Assembly (NCBI GenBank): GCA_963733905.1
Contig: CAVTEU010000011.1
Span: 1 to 64,000 of the forward strand
DNA from: DATADW01 sp963733905
Lineage (GTDB): Bacteria; Actinomycetota; Acidimicrobiia; Spongiisociales; DATADW01
DNA: 64,000 nucleotides
Direction: 5' to 3'
The stretch's first letter is position 1, and each line of letters starts with the position of its first letter. The position numbers were made by a program, and so were the translations under genes. The notes below the pieces were generated by a model. That model saw nothing but the letters and a program-made list of their open reading frames with translations. It was not told the origin of the DNA and did no database searches. Positions 19,791 to 29,501 of the stretch are shown here, piece by piece.

Positions 19791-20861
19791 ATGGGAGTCT
19801 TCGACCAGATGACCTCGGAGGGCCACGAGGATGTGCTCTTCGGGTCCGACCGAGTATCGGGCCTTCATAGCATCATCGCCATCCACTCGACAGTTCTGGG
19901 TCCCGCCCTCGGCGGGACCCGATTCTTTCCCTACCCGGATGAGGAATCGGCGCTGCGCGACGTGCTGCGACTGTCCCGCGGCATGACCCTGAAGGCGGCC
20001 GCTGCCGGGCTCGACCTGGGTGGTGGCAAGGCGGTCATCATCGGCAACCCCTACACCGACATAACCGAGCGCCTCCTCAGGTCGTACGGCCGGGTGGTCG
20101 ATTCGCTCGGCGGCAGATTCATCACCGCCGAGGACGTGGGCACCAGCGGAGCCGACATCGAACTCATCCGCCGGGAAACCCCGTGGGCCCTCGGAGTGCC
20201 TGTCGAGGACGGGGGGTCGGGGGATCCGTCGCCTTCCACGGCCCACGGTCTGCTGGCGGCGCTGCGGGCGGTGGCGGACCATCTCTGGAAGGACGACCAT
20301 CTCCACGGCCGCCGGGTGGCGGTCCAGGGGGTCGGAAAGGTCGGGGGGGCGTTTGTCGAGTTGCTCGTGGAGGCCGGATGCGAGGTCGTGGTGGGCGATG
20401 TCAACGACGAGGCCGTGGCTCGGGCCGTCGAAACATACGGGGTCAAGGCGGTGGAGCCGGACGAGATCCTCTCGGTCCCCTGCGATGTGTTCTCCCCCTG
20501 CGCCATGGGCGGGGTCCTCGACGCCGACTCGATTCCCCGGTTGCGGTGCGAGGCTGTGGTGGGCAGCGCCAACAACCAATTGGCCGACGATGACGATGAC
20601 ATGAGGCTGGCCGGACTCGGGGTTCTCTATGCGCCCGATTTCGTGGTCAACTCCGGGGGATTGATAAATGTGGCCGAAGAGCTCGGCGGATACCGCCCGG
20701 AGAGGGCGGCGCGCCGAGTGCAGGGTGTCGGCGATGCCACGAGGGCGATCCTGCAGCGCGCCGAAATGACGGGCACGACCCCGCACCGTGCCGCCACCGA
20801 GGTGGCCGAGGAGAGGCTCGCCTCCGTAGGTGAGCTGGGGCGCTGGAGGAGGAGGGAATGA
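19791..20861 (+). CDS. Leucine/valine dehydrogenase (Glu/Leu/Phe/Val dehydrogenase family)
   Basis: A 356-residue NAD-dependent amino acid dehydrogenase that interconverts branched-chain amino acids and 2-oxo acids. Motifs are HSTVLGPALGGTRF (substrate pocket), LSRGMTLKAAAAGLDLGGGK with the catalytic Lys region, ITAEDVGTS, the Rossmann fingerprint AVQGVGKVGG, and PDFVVNSGGLINVAEE. The ATG at 19791 gives the usual family N terminus (VFDQMTSEGHEDVLF); upstream in-frame codons do not resemble the family. The stop overlaps the next start (ATGA), coupling it to the keto acid dehydrogenase E1. Together they would deaminate and decarboxylate branched-chain amino acids. Confidence 0.93.
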   Translation: MGVFDQMTSEGHEDVLFGSDRVSGLHSIIAIHSTVLGPALGGTRFFPYPDEESALRDVLRLSRGMTLKAAAAGLDLGGGKAVIIGNPYTDITERLLRSYGRVVDSLGGRFITAEDVGTSGADIELIRRETPWALGVPVEDGGSGDPSPSTAHGLLAALRAVADHLWKDDHLHGRRVAVQGVGKVGGAFVELLVEAGCEVVVGDVNDEAVARAVETYGVKAVEPDEILSVPCDVFSPCAMGGVLDADSIPRLRCEAVVGSANNQLADDDDDMRLAGLGVLYAPDFVVNSGGLINVAEELGGYRPERAARRVQGVGDATRAILQRAEMTGTTPHRAATEVAEERLASVGELGRWRRRE

Positions 20862-22921
20862 CGACGACCGAGCGTGACGGGGTTCTGCCCTGGTTGGAAC
20901 TGGGCACAACCCGTCACGACCACCAGGTCCTCGGTTTGTCCGAGGAGCGGCTGGTCGAGATGTACCGGTGCATGCTCCTCGCCCGACGGATGGACGATCG
21001 GATGTGGGCGCTCAACCGTCAGGGCAGGGCACCGTTCGTCGTTTCCTCGTCGGGTCATGAGGCCATCCAGGTGGCGAGCGTGTTCGCCTTCGACCCGGAG
21101 GTCGATTGGCTGCTCCCCTATTACCGCGACATGGGAGTGGCGCTCGCCTGGGGATCCTCGGCGGTGGACGTTCTCGCCGCCGTATTCACCCGCAAGACCG
21201 ACCCCACGAGCGGTGGCCGCCAACTCCCCAACCATTGGTCCGACCCGGATCGGCGCGTGCTGACCCACTCCTCGACCATCGCCACCCAGTATCCCCACGC
21301 CGCAGGGATCGCACAGACGCTCCGCCTCGACGGCCGGCCGGGTGTGGTGGCGGTATACGGCGGTGAGGGCTCGACGTCAGAGGGCGACTGGCACGAGATG
21401 ATGAACTTCGCCGGGATCCACTCTCTGCCGCTGATCTGCATCATCGAGAACAACCGCTACGCCATCTCGGTTGCGGACACCGAGCAGGTCGGCGGGCGGA
21501 TCGTCGATCGGGCCAAGGGCTACGGCGTCACCGGCGTCGAGGTGGACGGGAATGACCCGCTCGCTGTCTACGGGGTGGTGCGCGAGGCGGCGGAGAGGGC
21601 CCGGTCGGGCGGGGGTGCAACGCTTGTCGAGGCGCAAACCTACCGCTACTACGCCCACACCTCGGACGACGATGACCGCCTGTACCGCACCCGCGAGGAG
21701 GTGGATCTGTGGCGCCGCCACGACCCGCTGGCGGTGCTCAAGCAGTACCTGATCGAAACCCGGCTGTTGTCCGAACGCGACGAGGAGGCCATGGAGTCGT
21801 CGATCGCCGAGGAACTGGCGGCGGCGGTGACCGAAGCCGAAGCGGCACCCGAGCCCGACGATCCCTACAGCCACGTATACGCCAACCCGATCGTCCCCGA
21901 AACGCCCTCCACCGAGCCCGAGCCCGATCCGGAGGGCGAATCGGTAAACCTGATCACCGCGATCAACCGGACTCTCCACGAGATCCTCGAGGCCCACCCG
22001 GAGACCGTGGTGTTTGGAGAGGATGTCGCCGATCCCAAGGGTGGTGTCTTCAAGGCCACCCAGGGCCTCTCGGCCCGCTTTGGCGCCAACCGGTGTTTCA
22101 ACACCCCGATCGCCGAGTCGCTCATCGCCGGATTGGCGGTGGGGATGGCCGCCGCCGGGAAGACCCCGCTGGCCGAGCTTCAGTTCGCCGACTACGTGCA
22201 CCCCGCTTTCGACCAGATCGTCTCGGAGATCGCCCGCATCCACTACCGCTCCAACGGGCGGTGGCGGATGCCGTTGGTGCTCCGCACACCCTTTGGGGGT
22301 GGGATCCACGGCGCCCTCTATCACTCACAATCGATCGAGGCCTACTACTCGCACGTCCCCGGGCTCAAGGTGGTCGTCCCCTCCACCCCGGCCGACGCCA
22401 AGGGGCTGCTGTGGAGCGCCGTCGAGGACCCCGACCCGGTGTTCTACATGGAGCCGAAGAAGCTCTACCGGCTGGGCAGGTACCCGTTCCCCGAGGGTGA
22501 GTGGAAGGTCCCTCTCGGCAAGGCCGCTGTCCGCCGAGCGGGCACCGCGCTCACTCTGCTGACCTACGGCGCCATGACACATTTCTCGCTCGAGGCGGCG
22601 ACCGTGCTCGACGGCGAGGGAATCGACATCGAGGTGATCGACCTGCGCTCGCTTCGTCCGCTCGACTGGCCCACCATCGAGGCCTCGGTGCAGAAGACCT
22701 CGCGTGTCCTCATCGTCCACGAGGACAACGAGTTCGGCGGGTATGGGGCAGAGCTTGCCGCACAACTGGTGGACAAGGGGTTCGAGTGGCTCGACGCCCC
22801 GGTGCGCCGCTATTGCGCCCCCGAAGTCCCCAGCTTCCCCTTCGCCCAGGCCATGGAGGACATGACCTACCCCAACACCGAGGGGATCGTCACCCGGGCC
22901 AAGGCACTGGTCGAGTGGTGA
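20858..22921 (+). CDS. Branched-chain 2-oxo acid dehydrogenase E1, alpha and beta subunits fused
   Basis: A 687-residue thiamine-diphosphate enzyme. Residues 1-330 are E1-alpha: RRMDDRMWALNRQGR, then the ThDP/Mg site GGEGSTSEGDWHEMMNFAG ending IENNRYAIS. An acidic Pro/Glu linker (about 330-365) joins to E1-beta: AINRTLHEILEAHPETVVFGED, FNTPIAESLIAGLAVGMA, FGGGIHGALYHSQSIEAY and LVIHEDNE-like VLIVHEDNEFGG. In most bacteria alpha and beta are separate genes. The ATG overlaps the amino acid dehydrogenase stop. The E2 and E3 components needed to make acyl-CoA are not in this window. The gene is intact. Confidence 0.93.
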   Translation: MTTTERDGVLPWLELGTTRHDHQVLGLSEERLVEMYRCMLLARRMDDRMWALNRQGRAPFVVSSSGHEAIQVASVFAFDPEVDWLLPYYRDMGVALAWGSSAVDVLAAVFTRKTDPTSGGRQLPNHWSDPDRRVLTHSSTIATQYPHAAGIAQTLRLDGRPGVVAVYGGEGSTSEGDWHEMMNFAGIHSLPLICIIENNRYAISVADTEQVGGRIVDRAKGYGVTGVEVDGNDPLAVYGVVREAAERARSGGGATLVEAQTYRYYAHTSDDDDRLYRTREEVDLWRRHDPLAVLKQYLIETRLLSERDEEAMESSIAEELAAAVTEAEAAPEPDDPYSHVYANPIVPETPSTEPEPDPEGESVNLITAINRTLHEILEAHPETVVFGEDVADPKGGVFKATQGLSARFGANRCFNTPIAESLIAGLAVGMAAAGKTPLAELQFADYVHPAFDQIVSEIARIHYRSNGRWRMPLVLRTPFGGGIHGALYHSQSIEAYYSHVPGLKVVVPSTPADAKGLLWSAVEDPDPVFYMEPKKLYRLGRYPFPEGEWKVPLGKAAVRRAGTALTLLTYGAMTHFSLEAATVLDGEGIDIEVIDLRSLRPLDWPTIEASVQKTSRVLIVHEDNEFGGYGAELAAQLVDKGFEWLDAPVRRYCAPEVPSFPFAQAMEDMTYPNTEGIVTRAKALVEW

Positions 22922-23111
22922 GGGCGGTTTCTCTCCGTCCCCCGCAGGGGGGAAGGGACCCGCTGCGGAGCAGCGGGAGGGGGCTGCCGACTCCCAACGG
23001 TGCTCGGCCGTTCGCACCTAGGGAGTGAACCAGCCCCCCTCCCCGACGCCTCCGGCGTCGGGTACTCCCCCCGCCGGGGAGAGGGATCCAGTGCCGATAA
23101 CCTCGCACTAG
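22922..23111. repeat. Composite palindromic intergenic repeat
   Basis: A 190-base GC-rich gap with nested hairpins: CCCGCTGC/GCAGCGGG (22959-22977) and CCCGACGCC/GGCGTCGGG (23042-23062). They are flanked by C-tracts and G-tracts that can also pair (CCCCCGC near 22940 with GCCGGGG near 23078). The pattern of G-rich edge, hairpin, unique centre, hairpin and C-rich edge resembles dispersed bacterial intergenic palindromes. It lies between two same-strand genes and could act as a terminator for the E1 gene. Confidence 0.55.
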
Positions 23112-24878
23112 ATGTCGTTGCTCGACCGGCTCAGCGAGGAGTTCGGTACTGCCTTTGAGAAGCTGGGGCTCGATCCTGGGCTGGGCCGCGTCGTCGTGTC
23201 GCAGCGGCCCGAGCTTGGGCAGTTCCAGGTCAACGGGGCCATGGCCGCTGCCCGGCAGGCGGGACGGCCGCCGCGGCAAATAGCGGAGTCGGTGGTCGGT
23301 GAGATCGAGGCAACCGACCGGTTCTCCCTCCTCGAGGTCGCCGGACCCGGGTTCATAAACATCACGCTCACCGACGAGACGCTGGCCGAGCACATCCGTG
23401 AGCTTGCCGACGACGATCGTCAAGGGGTGGGGCCGGTCGAGCCTTCCCTGACCGTGGTCATCGACTTTGCCGGGCCCAACGTCGCCAAGCCGATGCACGT
23501 CGGCCATCTCCGGGCGACCATCATCGGTGACAGCCTGCGGCGGCTCTTCCGGTTTGTCGGCCACCGGGTGATCGGGGATCCCCATTTTGGTGACTGGGGG
23601 CTGCAGATGGGTCAGCTCATCGCCGAGTTGGAGCGCCGCCGGCCCGATCTTCCCTACTTCGACCCCGACAGCACCGGCCCCTACCCCGACGATCCCCCAC
23701 TGTCGCTTGACGACCTGATCGAGCTCTACCCAGAGGCGGTGCAGCGCTGCTCGGCCGATCCCCAGGCAATGGCAGCTGCGCAAAGGGCCACGGCCGACCT
23801 GCAGCGGGGCCGCCCCGGTTACCTTGCGCTGTGGCGTCACTTCGTCGCGGTCTCACGCGCCTCCCAGGAGGCGGATTTCGACGATCTCGGGGTCCATTTC
23901 GACCTCTGGATGGGCGAGAGTGACGTTGAGGGCCGCATCCCGGAGATGCTGGAGCGGATCCGGGCGAGCGGGGCCGCCGAAGAGTCTGAGGGAGCATTGA
24001 TCGTCCGGGTGGACCGGCCCGACGATCGGATGGAGATCCCGCCGCTGCTGCTGGTCACATCGCGCGGCTCGTATCTCTACTCGACCACCGACCTGGCCAC
24101 CGTCGACCAGCGGGTCCAGGATCTGGGGGCGGATTCGATTCTCTACGTGGTCGACGCCCGCCAATCGCTGCATTTCGAGCAGGTGTTCCGTGCCGCCCAC
24201 CGCACCGGGATCGCACCGGAGGCGGTCGACCTGGAGCACATCCCATTTGGCACGATGAACGGACCGGACGGGCGTCCCTTCAAGACGCGTGAAGGCGGAG
24301 TGGTCCGGCTGAGCGACCTCATCGAGATGGTCACCACCGCGGCGCTCCACAGGATCGACGAGGCCGACATCGCCGCCGGTTACCCCGAGGAAGAGCGGCG
24401 CCGGATCGCCACCACCGTCGGGTTGGCCGCGCTCAAGTTCGGTGACCTTTCCAACCACCGCGCCTCCAACTACGTCTTCGACCTGGACCGATTCGCTTCG
24501 TTCGAGGGCAAGACGGGTCCGTACCTCCTCTACGGTGCGGTGCGGATCAAGTCGATACTGCGGCGCGCCGAGGACCTGGGACTATCCACCGGCGCGGTCC
24601 TACCGCCGATCCACCAGGCCGAGCGCCAGTTGATGGTCACGGTGGCGCTGTTCCCCGAGGCGGTGGATCGGGCAATCGAGGGAAGAGCGCCCAACCACGT
24701 GGCCGAGTACGCATACGGATTGGCGACCGATTTCAACCGGTTCTACGACGCTTGCCACATCCTGCGCGAGGAGAACAAGCAACGCCAGGCGTCGTGGCTC
24801 ACCCTCGTCAGCCTCACCCTCGCCACGCTGGAGCGATCGCTGGGCCTGCTCGGGATCGAGGTACCGGACCGCATGTGA
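23112..24878 (+). CDS. argS: Arginine--tRNA ligase
   Basis: A class I aminoacyl-tRNA synthetase that charges tRNA-Arg, 588 residues. The N-terminal Add-1 domain (LGQFQVNGAMAAARQAG) precedes the HIGH-equivalent motif in AGPNVAKPMHVGHLRATIIG (residues about 120-140). The catalytic domain has FGDWGLQMGQL, FKTREGGVVRLSDL and LKFGDLSNHRASNYVFD, and the C-terminal anticodon-binding helix bundle includes FNRFYDACHIL. As in most ArgRS there is no clear KMSKS. The ATG at 23112 gives the standard start. The gene is intact and followed by a convergent gene. Confidence 0.96.
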   Translation: MSLLDRLSEEFGTAFEKLGLDPGLGRVVVSQRPELGQFQVNGAMAAARQAGRPPRQIAESVVGEIEATDRFSLLEVAGPGFINITLTDETLAEHIRELADDDRQGVGPVEPSLTVVIDFAGPNVAKPMHVGHLRATIIGDSLRRLFRFVGHRVIGDPHFGDWGLQMGQLIAELERRRPDLPYFDPDSTGPYPDDPPLSLDDLIELYPEAVQRCSADPQAMAAAQRATADLQRGRPGYLALWRHFVAVSRASQEADFDDLGVHFDLWMGESDVEGRIPEMLERIRASGAAEESEGALIVRVDRPDDRMEIPPLLLVTSRGSYLYSTTDLATVDQRVQDLGADSILYVVDARQSLHFEQVFRAAHRTGIAPEAVDLEHIPFGTMNGPDGRPFKTREGGVVRLSDLIEMVTTAALHRIDEADIAAGYPEEERRRIATTVGLAALKFGDLSNHRASNYVFDLDRFASFEGKTGPYLLYGAVRIKSILRRAEDLGLSTGAVLPPIHQAERQLMVTVALFPEAVDRAIEGRAPNHVAEYAYGLATDFNRFYDACHILREENKQRQASWLTLVSLTLATLERSLGLLGIEVPDRM

Positions 24879-24900
24879 GATCGGAGACGGGCTCCCCGTC

Positions 24901-25710
24901 TCAGCCGGCGAGCGTATCGGCGATGAACCCGGCGTAGCCGATGATGCCTTCGCACGACAGGTGGTAGCCATCGGCCACGAACCAGTCGCTGTGCAGCGTC
25001 GCCGCCGACTGCCAGTCGGCCAACTCGGCTGTCGGCCATCGATCCACGCCCGCCACGAGCGCGTCGTTGACCTCCGCCTCCCAATCTCGGGGGACGTTGA
25101 CGTTGACGAAGACGACACGGGGTACACCACTGAGCGAAGCCATCAGTTCGTCGAACGACTCGGCGGAGAAGGCACCGTTGGTCCCGAGGTGCACCACGAC
25201 GACCGGGGCCAGGTCACCGTCTTCTCGAAGTCGCTCGACGGCTGCGATCGAGGCGCCGAACTGTCTTCCCTCCTCGGCGTCGACGGCGATGGCGCCGTCG
25301 AAAACCGACTCGAGCGCCGCCTCGGCAGACAACATGATCGAATCGCCGACACCCGTGACCTCCACCGTGCCCTCCTCCACCGCCGACTCGCCACCGGTAC
25401 ACGCCTCGGGCCCGGCAGTACCGGCCGAGGTCACGGTGGGCGCACCGACGTCCACCGAACCCGCCGTAGGGCTGCCGGCGACGACGTCATCGGTTTGTTC
25501 GGTCTCGCTTGCCGACCCGACGGTCCCCGTCGCCTCGGCGGCATCGGGCGTCGTGGTGCCCGATGCGGCGCCAGGCCGGGCCGCAGGGCCGAACAGCGTG
25601 TAGGTGAGAGCAGCCACACCCACGACCAGGGTGAGGCTGAGCACGATGATGGCGACGCCACCGGCCGAGCGCCGAGAAGAAACAGCATGGCGGGGAGGTC
25701 GATCTGGCAC
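24901..25710 (-). CDS. Membrane-anchored SGNH-hydrolase-like protein
   Basis: A short cytoplasmic N terminus, one membrane helix (GVAIIVLSLTLVVGVAALTYTLF), a Thr/Ala/Gly-rich extracellular linker of about 80 residues, then an SGNH domain. Its block I reads VTGVGDSIMLSAEAAL, followed by VVVVHLGTNGAFS, and DGYHLSCEG supplies the C-terminal Asp-x-x-His. It is paralogous to the SGNH tail of the neighbouring acyltransferase. I choose the GTG at 25710; the frame stays open to 25797, but that extension is encoded by a heptamer repeat array and is unlikely to be translated. Likely role: esterase or O-acetyl transfer on cell-surface glycans. Confidence 0.8.
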   Translation of the reverse strand: MPDRPPRHAVSSRRSAGGVAIIVLSLTLVVGVAALTYTLFGPAARPGAASGTTTPDAAEATGTVGSASETEQTDDVVAGSPTAGSVDVGAPTVTSAGTAGPEACTGGESAVEEGTVEVTGVGDSIMLSAEAALESVFDGAIAVDAEEGRQFGASIAAVERLREDGDLAPVVVVHLGTNGAFSAESFDELMASLSGVPRVVFVNVNVPRDWEAEVNDALVAGVDRWPTAELADWQSAATLHSDWFVADGYHLSCEGIIGYAGFIADTLAG

Positions 25711-25750
25711 CAACGCGACGTTAAACGGCTCGCGGTGACCTGAGGGGGCA

Positions 25751-25806
25751 CAGACGGCGACGGCAACGCACGGCAGACGGCAGACGGCAGACGGCAACGG
25801 CAGACG
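25751..25806. repeat. Heptanucleotide tandem array (CAGACGG type)
   Basis: Three exact CAGACGG units at 25774-25794 with degenerate units on both sides, filling the gap between the two SGNH genes. The period is 7 bases. Related arrays lie at 34712, 50716, 51493 and 56594. All are intergenic. Confidence 0.85.
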
Positions 25807-25844
25807 ATCGAAATCCGCCCCCCCGCTGCGGGGGAATTGCTGGT

Positions 25845-27969
25845 CTACCGGTTCATCGCCTCGGCGATTAGGCCGGCGTAGGCGGCGGCGCCTTCTGTAC
25901 CGACGTGGATCCCGTCCCAGAACCAGCCGGGGTGCTCGTTGCCCAGGGTATGCCAGTCGGCCAGGACAACATTGGGCCAGCGGGGGACCGCTTCCTCGAT
26001 CATCTGGTTCACCGACGCCTCCCAGCCACGGGGCACGTGGGTGTTGAGCACCACCACCCGAGGCGCTTCAGAGGCCACCGAGAGAAGTTCGTCGAGTTGT
26101 TCCGCCGTGAATGGCCCATTCGTTCCCATGTGGATCACGAGGACATCACCCAGCCCGTCGTCGGCGGCCAGTCCGCGCACTATGTCGATGGCGGCGGTGA
26201 GCTGGCGGCTGACCTGAGCGTCCACCAGCGTCTCGGGACCGAACCGTGACTCCAACGCCGGCTTGGCCCCGAGCATCACCGAGTCGCCGATGGCAACCAC
26301 CTTCGGCGTCGGAGGTGCCGTGGTGGTCGTGGCCTTGGACGAGGCTGCGGCCACAGGAGGGCGGTGGGTCCGACCGTCCGCCGACCCGTTCCAGGCACCG
26401 ACGTCGACACGCCCGATGGCGACCGTAGAGCGGTTGACCGCCAGCACCGCACTCCCCCCCTTTGGCACCGCCGCGGCAGAGACGGTGGCACCCCTCGCTC
26501 TGGCCGCTGCCACTTCCTGCACCGGGTCGGCAGCGACGACATCATCGGCCGGATGAATCACCGGCCGATCCGGGCTGGGATCGGCTGCGGCCACCACCAT
26601 CGTGCTCCCTGTGCTGGCGGGGGCCACCGATGCGATCACGGCTGCAGCCACGGGCTCGGCGGCCGACACGGTTTGCAGGGCGATTGGTCCGCCCGGCCAT
26701 GAGCCCACCACCACCGCGCCGGCGAGCACGGCAACGGAGAGGACGGAGCCGGCGCCGGCCAAGCGCAGCGCTGGGCGCGGGCGGGGGAGTCGCAGCCGTC
26801 CCCGGCGGAACGGCTGCTCTATCAACCGGTACGAGATGTCGGCCAACAACAAGGTGATGCCGAAACGTGCGGCCAACAGCCCCGGTCCGTCGAAGGGGAC
26901 ATCGATATGGGGACGGGTCAGCATGAAAACCGGCCAGTGCCAGAGATAGATGGCGTACGACCGCACCCCGAGCCACACCAGGGGCGCCCATCCCAACACC
27001 TTCGCCGGGGCGCCACCGGGATGGGATGCCGTGGCCACCAGCAGGGCGGAGAGCAACGCCACCACCAGGAAGCCGCCCTGGTAGAGGAAGGTGCCGTACT
27101 CCGAGGCGAACATGGTGCACAGCACCAGAGCCGCCAAGGAGACAACGGCCCCGAGGGTCAGCAACGCCCGTCCGGCGAGCCGAGGGCGGGTGGAGAGCCG
27201 GCCGGGAACCCAGGCGAAGGCGAGCAGCGATCCAACCAACAACCCGGCGGCGCGGGTGTCTGTGCCGAAATAGACCCGCGACGGATCGGTGCCTGGAATG
27301 AAGAGCAACGCCATCAAAACGGCGGAGACCAGCGCACCGACCAGGATCACCTTGGGGAACCAGCGCTTCCCGTACAGGGCGAGACCGGCGGCGAAGGCGA
27401 GCGGCCATGCCAGATAGAACTGCTCCTCGACCGCCAACGACCAGAGATGGCGCAGGAGCGACGGTCTGCCCAAGCGCGGCGAAGTAGGACTCCTGGTGGA
27501 AAATGAGGTACCAGTTGGTCGAGTAGGTGAATGCGGCGCCTACGTCGCCGCCGAGTCGGGCTTGCTGGTCGGGAACCCATGCCAAGACCACCACCGCCAC
27601 CACCGCGAGCAGGGCGAAGAGGGCCGGGAGCAAACGTCTTGCTCTCCTCGCCCAGAAGCGCCGCAGTTTGATCCGCCCGGTGGCCGACCGCTCTGCCAGC
27701 AGGAGCGAGGTGATCAGATAGCCACTGATGACGAAGAAGACATCGACGCCAAGGAAGCCGCCGGGGAGCCACGCCACATCGGCGTGGTAGACGAGCACCG
27801 CCAAAACCGCCAGAGCCCGCAGACCGTCGAGACCGGGGAGATAGCGGAGGCGCGCCGCAGCCGCGGGCGTCTCGGCCCGGTCGTGGGTCCCGTTCTCCCC
27901 TCCGCCCCGGGAAGGGGGGCCGGCGGGCGGGGCGGCCTGGCCCTCGCCGTCAGTCACTCGGGCAATCAC
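25845..27969 (-). CDS. Acyltransferase-3 (OafA/YrhL-like) with C-terminal SGNH domain (one frameshift)
   Basis: About 700 residues. The N-terminal acyltransferase-3 domain begins RYLPGLDGLRALAVLAVLVYH with the conserved His, then GGFLGVDVFFVISGYLIT, LRRFWARRARRLLPAL and LWSLAVEEQFYLAWPL. About ten membrane helices follow, ending with YAIYLWHWPVF. An Ala/Thr-rich linker leads to an extracellular SGNH domain (AIGDSVMLGAKPAL; VIHMGTNGPFT; WDGIHVGTEG). Such proteins move acetyl groups onto surface polysaccharide or peptidoglycan. One indel near 27470 splits the frame. The start may be the 27969 codon or a Met nearer the first helix. It is on the same strand as the lone SGNH gene. Confidence 0.88.
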
Positions 27970-28070
27970 GCTAGTCGTAGGGCAACGGCGCCACCACCCT
28001 GCGCGGTCGGCCCCAACTCTGACGCCACCATCCGATCCCCCGGCGTTTCGGGGCTTCCTAAGCTCCCCGG

Positions 28071-28946
28071 ATGCCGGCCATCGACATCCGGCCCGCCCAC
28101 GCCGATGACTTCACCGCGGTCGCCTCGTTCACCCTGGGCACGTTCTCCTGGGGCGACTATGTGGCCGACCGGTTCCTCGAGTGGCTGGGCGATCCCGACG
28201 GCAAGGTCGTTGTGGCGGTCGACGCCACCGACCGGCCGGTGGGCCTGCTGCGCGCCGTGATGATCTCGCCGGAGGAGTGCTGGCTCCACGCCGCACGGGT
28301 CGATCCGTCGGTACGTCGCCAGGGCATAGGGATGCGGCTCAACGAAGCCGGTGTGGCTTGGGGCAGGGAGCGTGGTGCTCTGGCGGTCCGGCTCATGGTC
28401 GAGCAGTGGAACGAACCGGCGCGTCGTCAGGTGGAAAAGCTCGGATACCGGCACGTCGCCAGTTGGGTGCGCGGGTCACGCCCCCTCGCCGATGGCGGCA
28501 GCGCTCCTCAGGGCAATGGCGGCCGCCGCGTCCCCGCCGAGGAGCGTCTCCATCCTGCCGATCCCTCCGAGGCCGAGCCGGCCTACACGGCATGGACGCT
28601 CTCGGAGCTGGTGAGGGATGCCCACGGCCTCTACCCGATCGGGTGGAGTTGGCGGGCCATGCGGCTCACCGACGTCTCGGCGGCTGCCGCCTCTGGGCGG
28701 CTGTTCCAGTGCTCGTCGGGTTGGGCGATCCTCGAACCGGGCGACGAGCGATCTCTTCACTGTCCGTGGTTGACGACCACACCCGACGGGGTGGAGGCAC
28801 TGATCGGTGCCATCGTGGACCGGTCCCGCCAGGTCAAGGTCGGTCTGGTCACCCTGATGGTCCCCGAGTCGGCATGGGTCGTGGCAGCCATGGAGCGCTC
28901 CCATTTCGAGTTGACCCCCTCCGCCATCTATCAGAAGGATCTCTGA
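28071..28946 (+). CDS. GNAT-family N-acetyltransferase, extended
   Basis: A 291-residue protein. The first 150 residues form a GNAT domain: IDIRPAHADDFTAVASF, then the acetyl-CoA loop VDPSVRRQGIGMRLNEAG and EQWNEPARRQVEKLGYRHV. The C-terminal 140 residues contain a second GNAT-like half (LMVPESAWVVAAMERSHFELTPS), a layout seen in two-domain GNATs. The substrate is unknown. It is first of three consecutive GNAT genes on the same strand and is intact. Confidence 0.88.
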   Translation: MPAIDIRPAHADDFTAVASFTLGTFSWGDYVADRFLEWLGDPDGKVVVAVDATDRPVGLLRAVMISPEECWLHAARVDPSVRRQGIGMRLNEAGVAWGRERGALAVRLMVEQWNEPARRQVEKLGYRHVASWVRGSRPLADGGSAPQGNGGRRVPAEERLHPADPSEAEPAYTAWTLSELVRDAHGLYPIGWSWRAMRLTDVSAAAASGRLFQCSSGWAILEPGDERSLHCPWLTTTPDGVEALIGAIVDRSRQVKVGLVTLMVPESAWVVAAMERSHFELTPSAIYQKDL

Positions 28947-28948
28947 CC

Positions 28949-29501
28949 TTGGTCGGCTTCGAGGGCTCGCTGGTGACGACTGCGCTCGATCGAGGCCGAT
29001 GACGCCGCTCAACTCCACGGTGTGCTCGAGCACCGCGAGCTGCGGGGCCGCCGCTACCTGGAGCACGAGCACACCGGGCCACTCGGGGTGGCCGAGGTCA
29101 AGAAGCAGATCGACGCCTGGCAGGAGCAGCGCACCGGGCTCGCCCTGGCGGTCACCAGCCGGCGGGGCGAGGTGGTGGGGCATGCCGTGACCGAGTGGGA
29201 ATGGGACCCGCTCAACGCCTCGGTCGCCGTGGTCATAGACCCGCGGCGCTGGGGCGGCGGTCTCGGTGGGGAGGCCCTCTCACTTGTGGTCGATTGGGTG
29301 TTCTCCGAGACGGTGGTCACAGGCATCGCCTGCTGGGTGGCAGGGTGGAACCAGCGAGGGCTCCGTTTTGCCGAGCATCACGGCTTTCGCCCGGCGGGGG
29401 CGGAACGGCGCACCGGTGTCCACGAGGGTCGGTGGTTCGACACGGTCGTGTTCGACCAACTGCGCGATGAGTGGGAGGAGTCCCGTGCCTCTCGAGGGTG
29501 A
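28949..29501 (+). CDS. GNAT-family N-acetyltransferase (RimJ-like; one frameshift)
   Basis: A probable TTG start at 28949 reads VGFEGSLVTLRSIEADDAAQLHG after correcting an indel near 28980; the rest is in one frame. The GNAT core includes WEWDPLNASVAVVIDPRRWGGG and ending RGLRFAEHHGFRPAGAER, the usual RimJ/RimL pattern. Length is about 180 residues. It starts 2 bases after the stop of the first GNAT and overlaps the third. Confidence 0.82.

Noticed and set aside
19740..20909. Minus-strand frame of nearly 390 codons opposite the amino acid dehydrogenase
   Set aside because: Shadow of a well-conserved dehydrogenase; composition is atypical of protein.
25711..25797. Extended N terminus of the lone SGNH protein (MPSAVCRLPCVAVAV)
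   Set aside because: It is read from a heptamer repeat array; a start nearer the membrane helix is more plausible.
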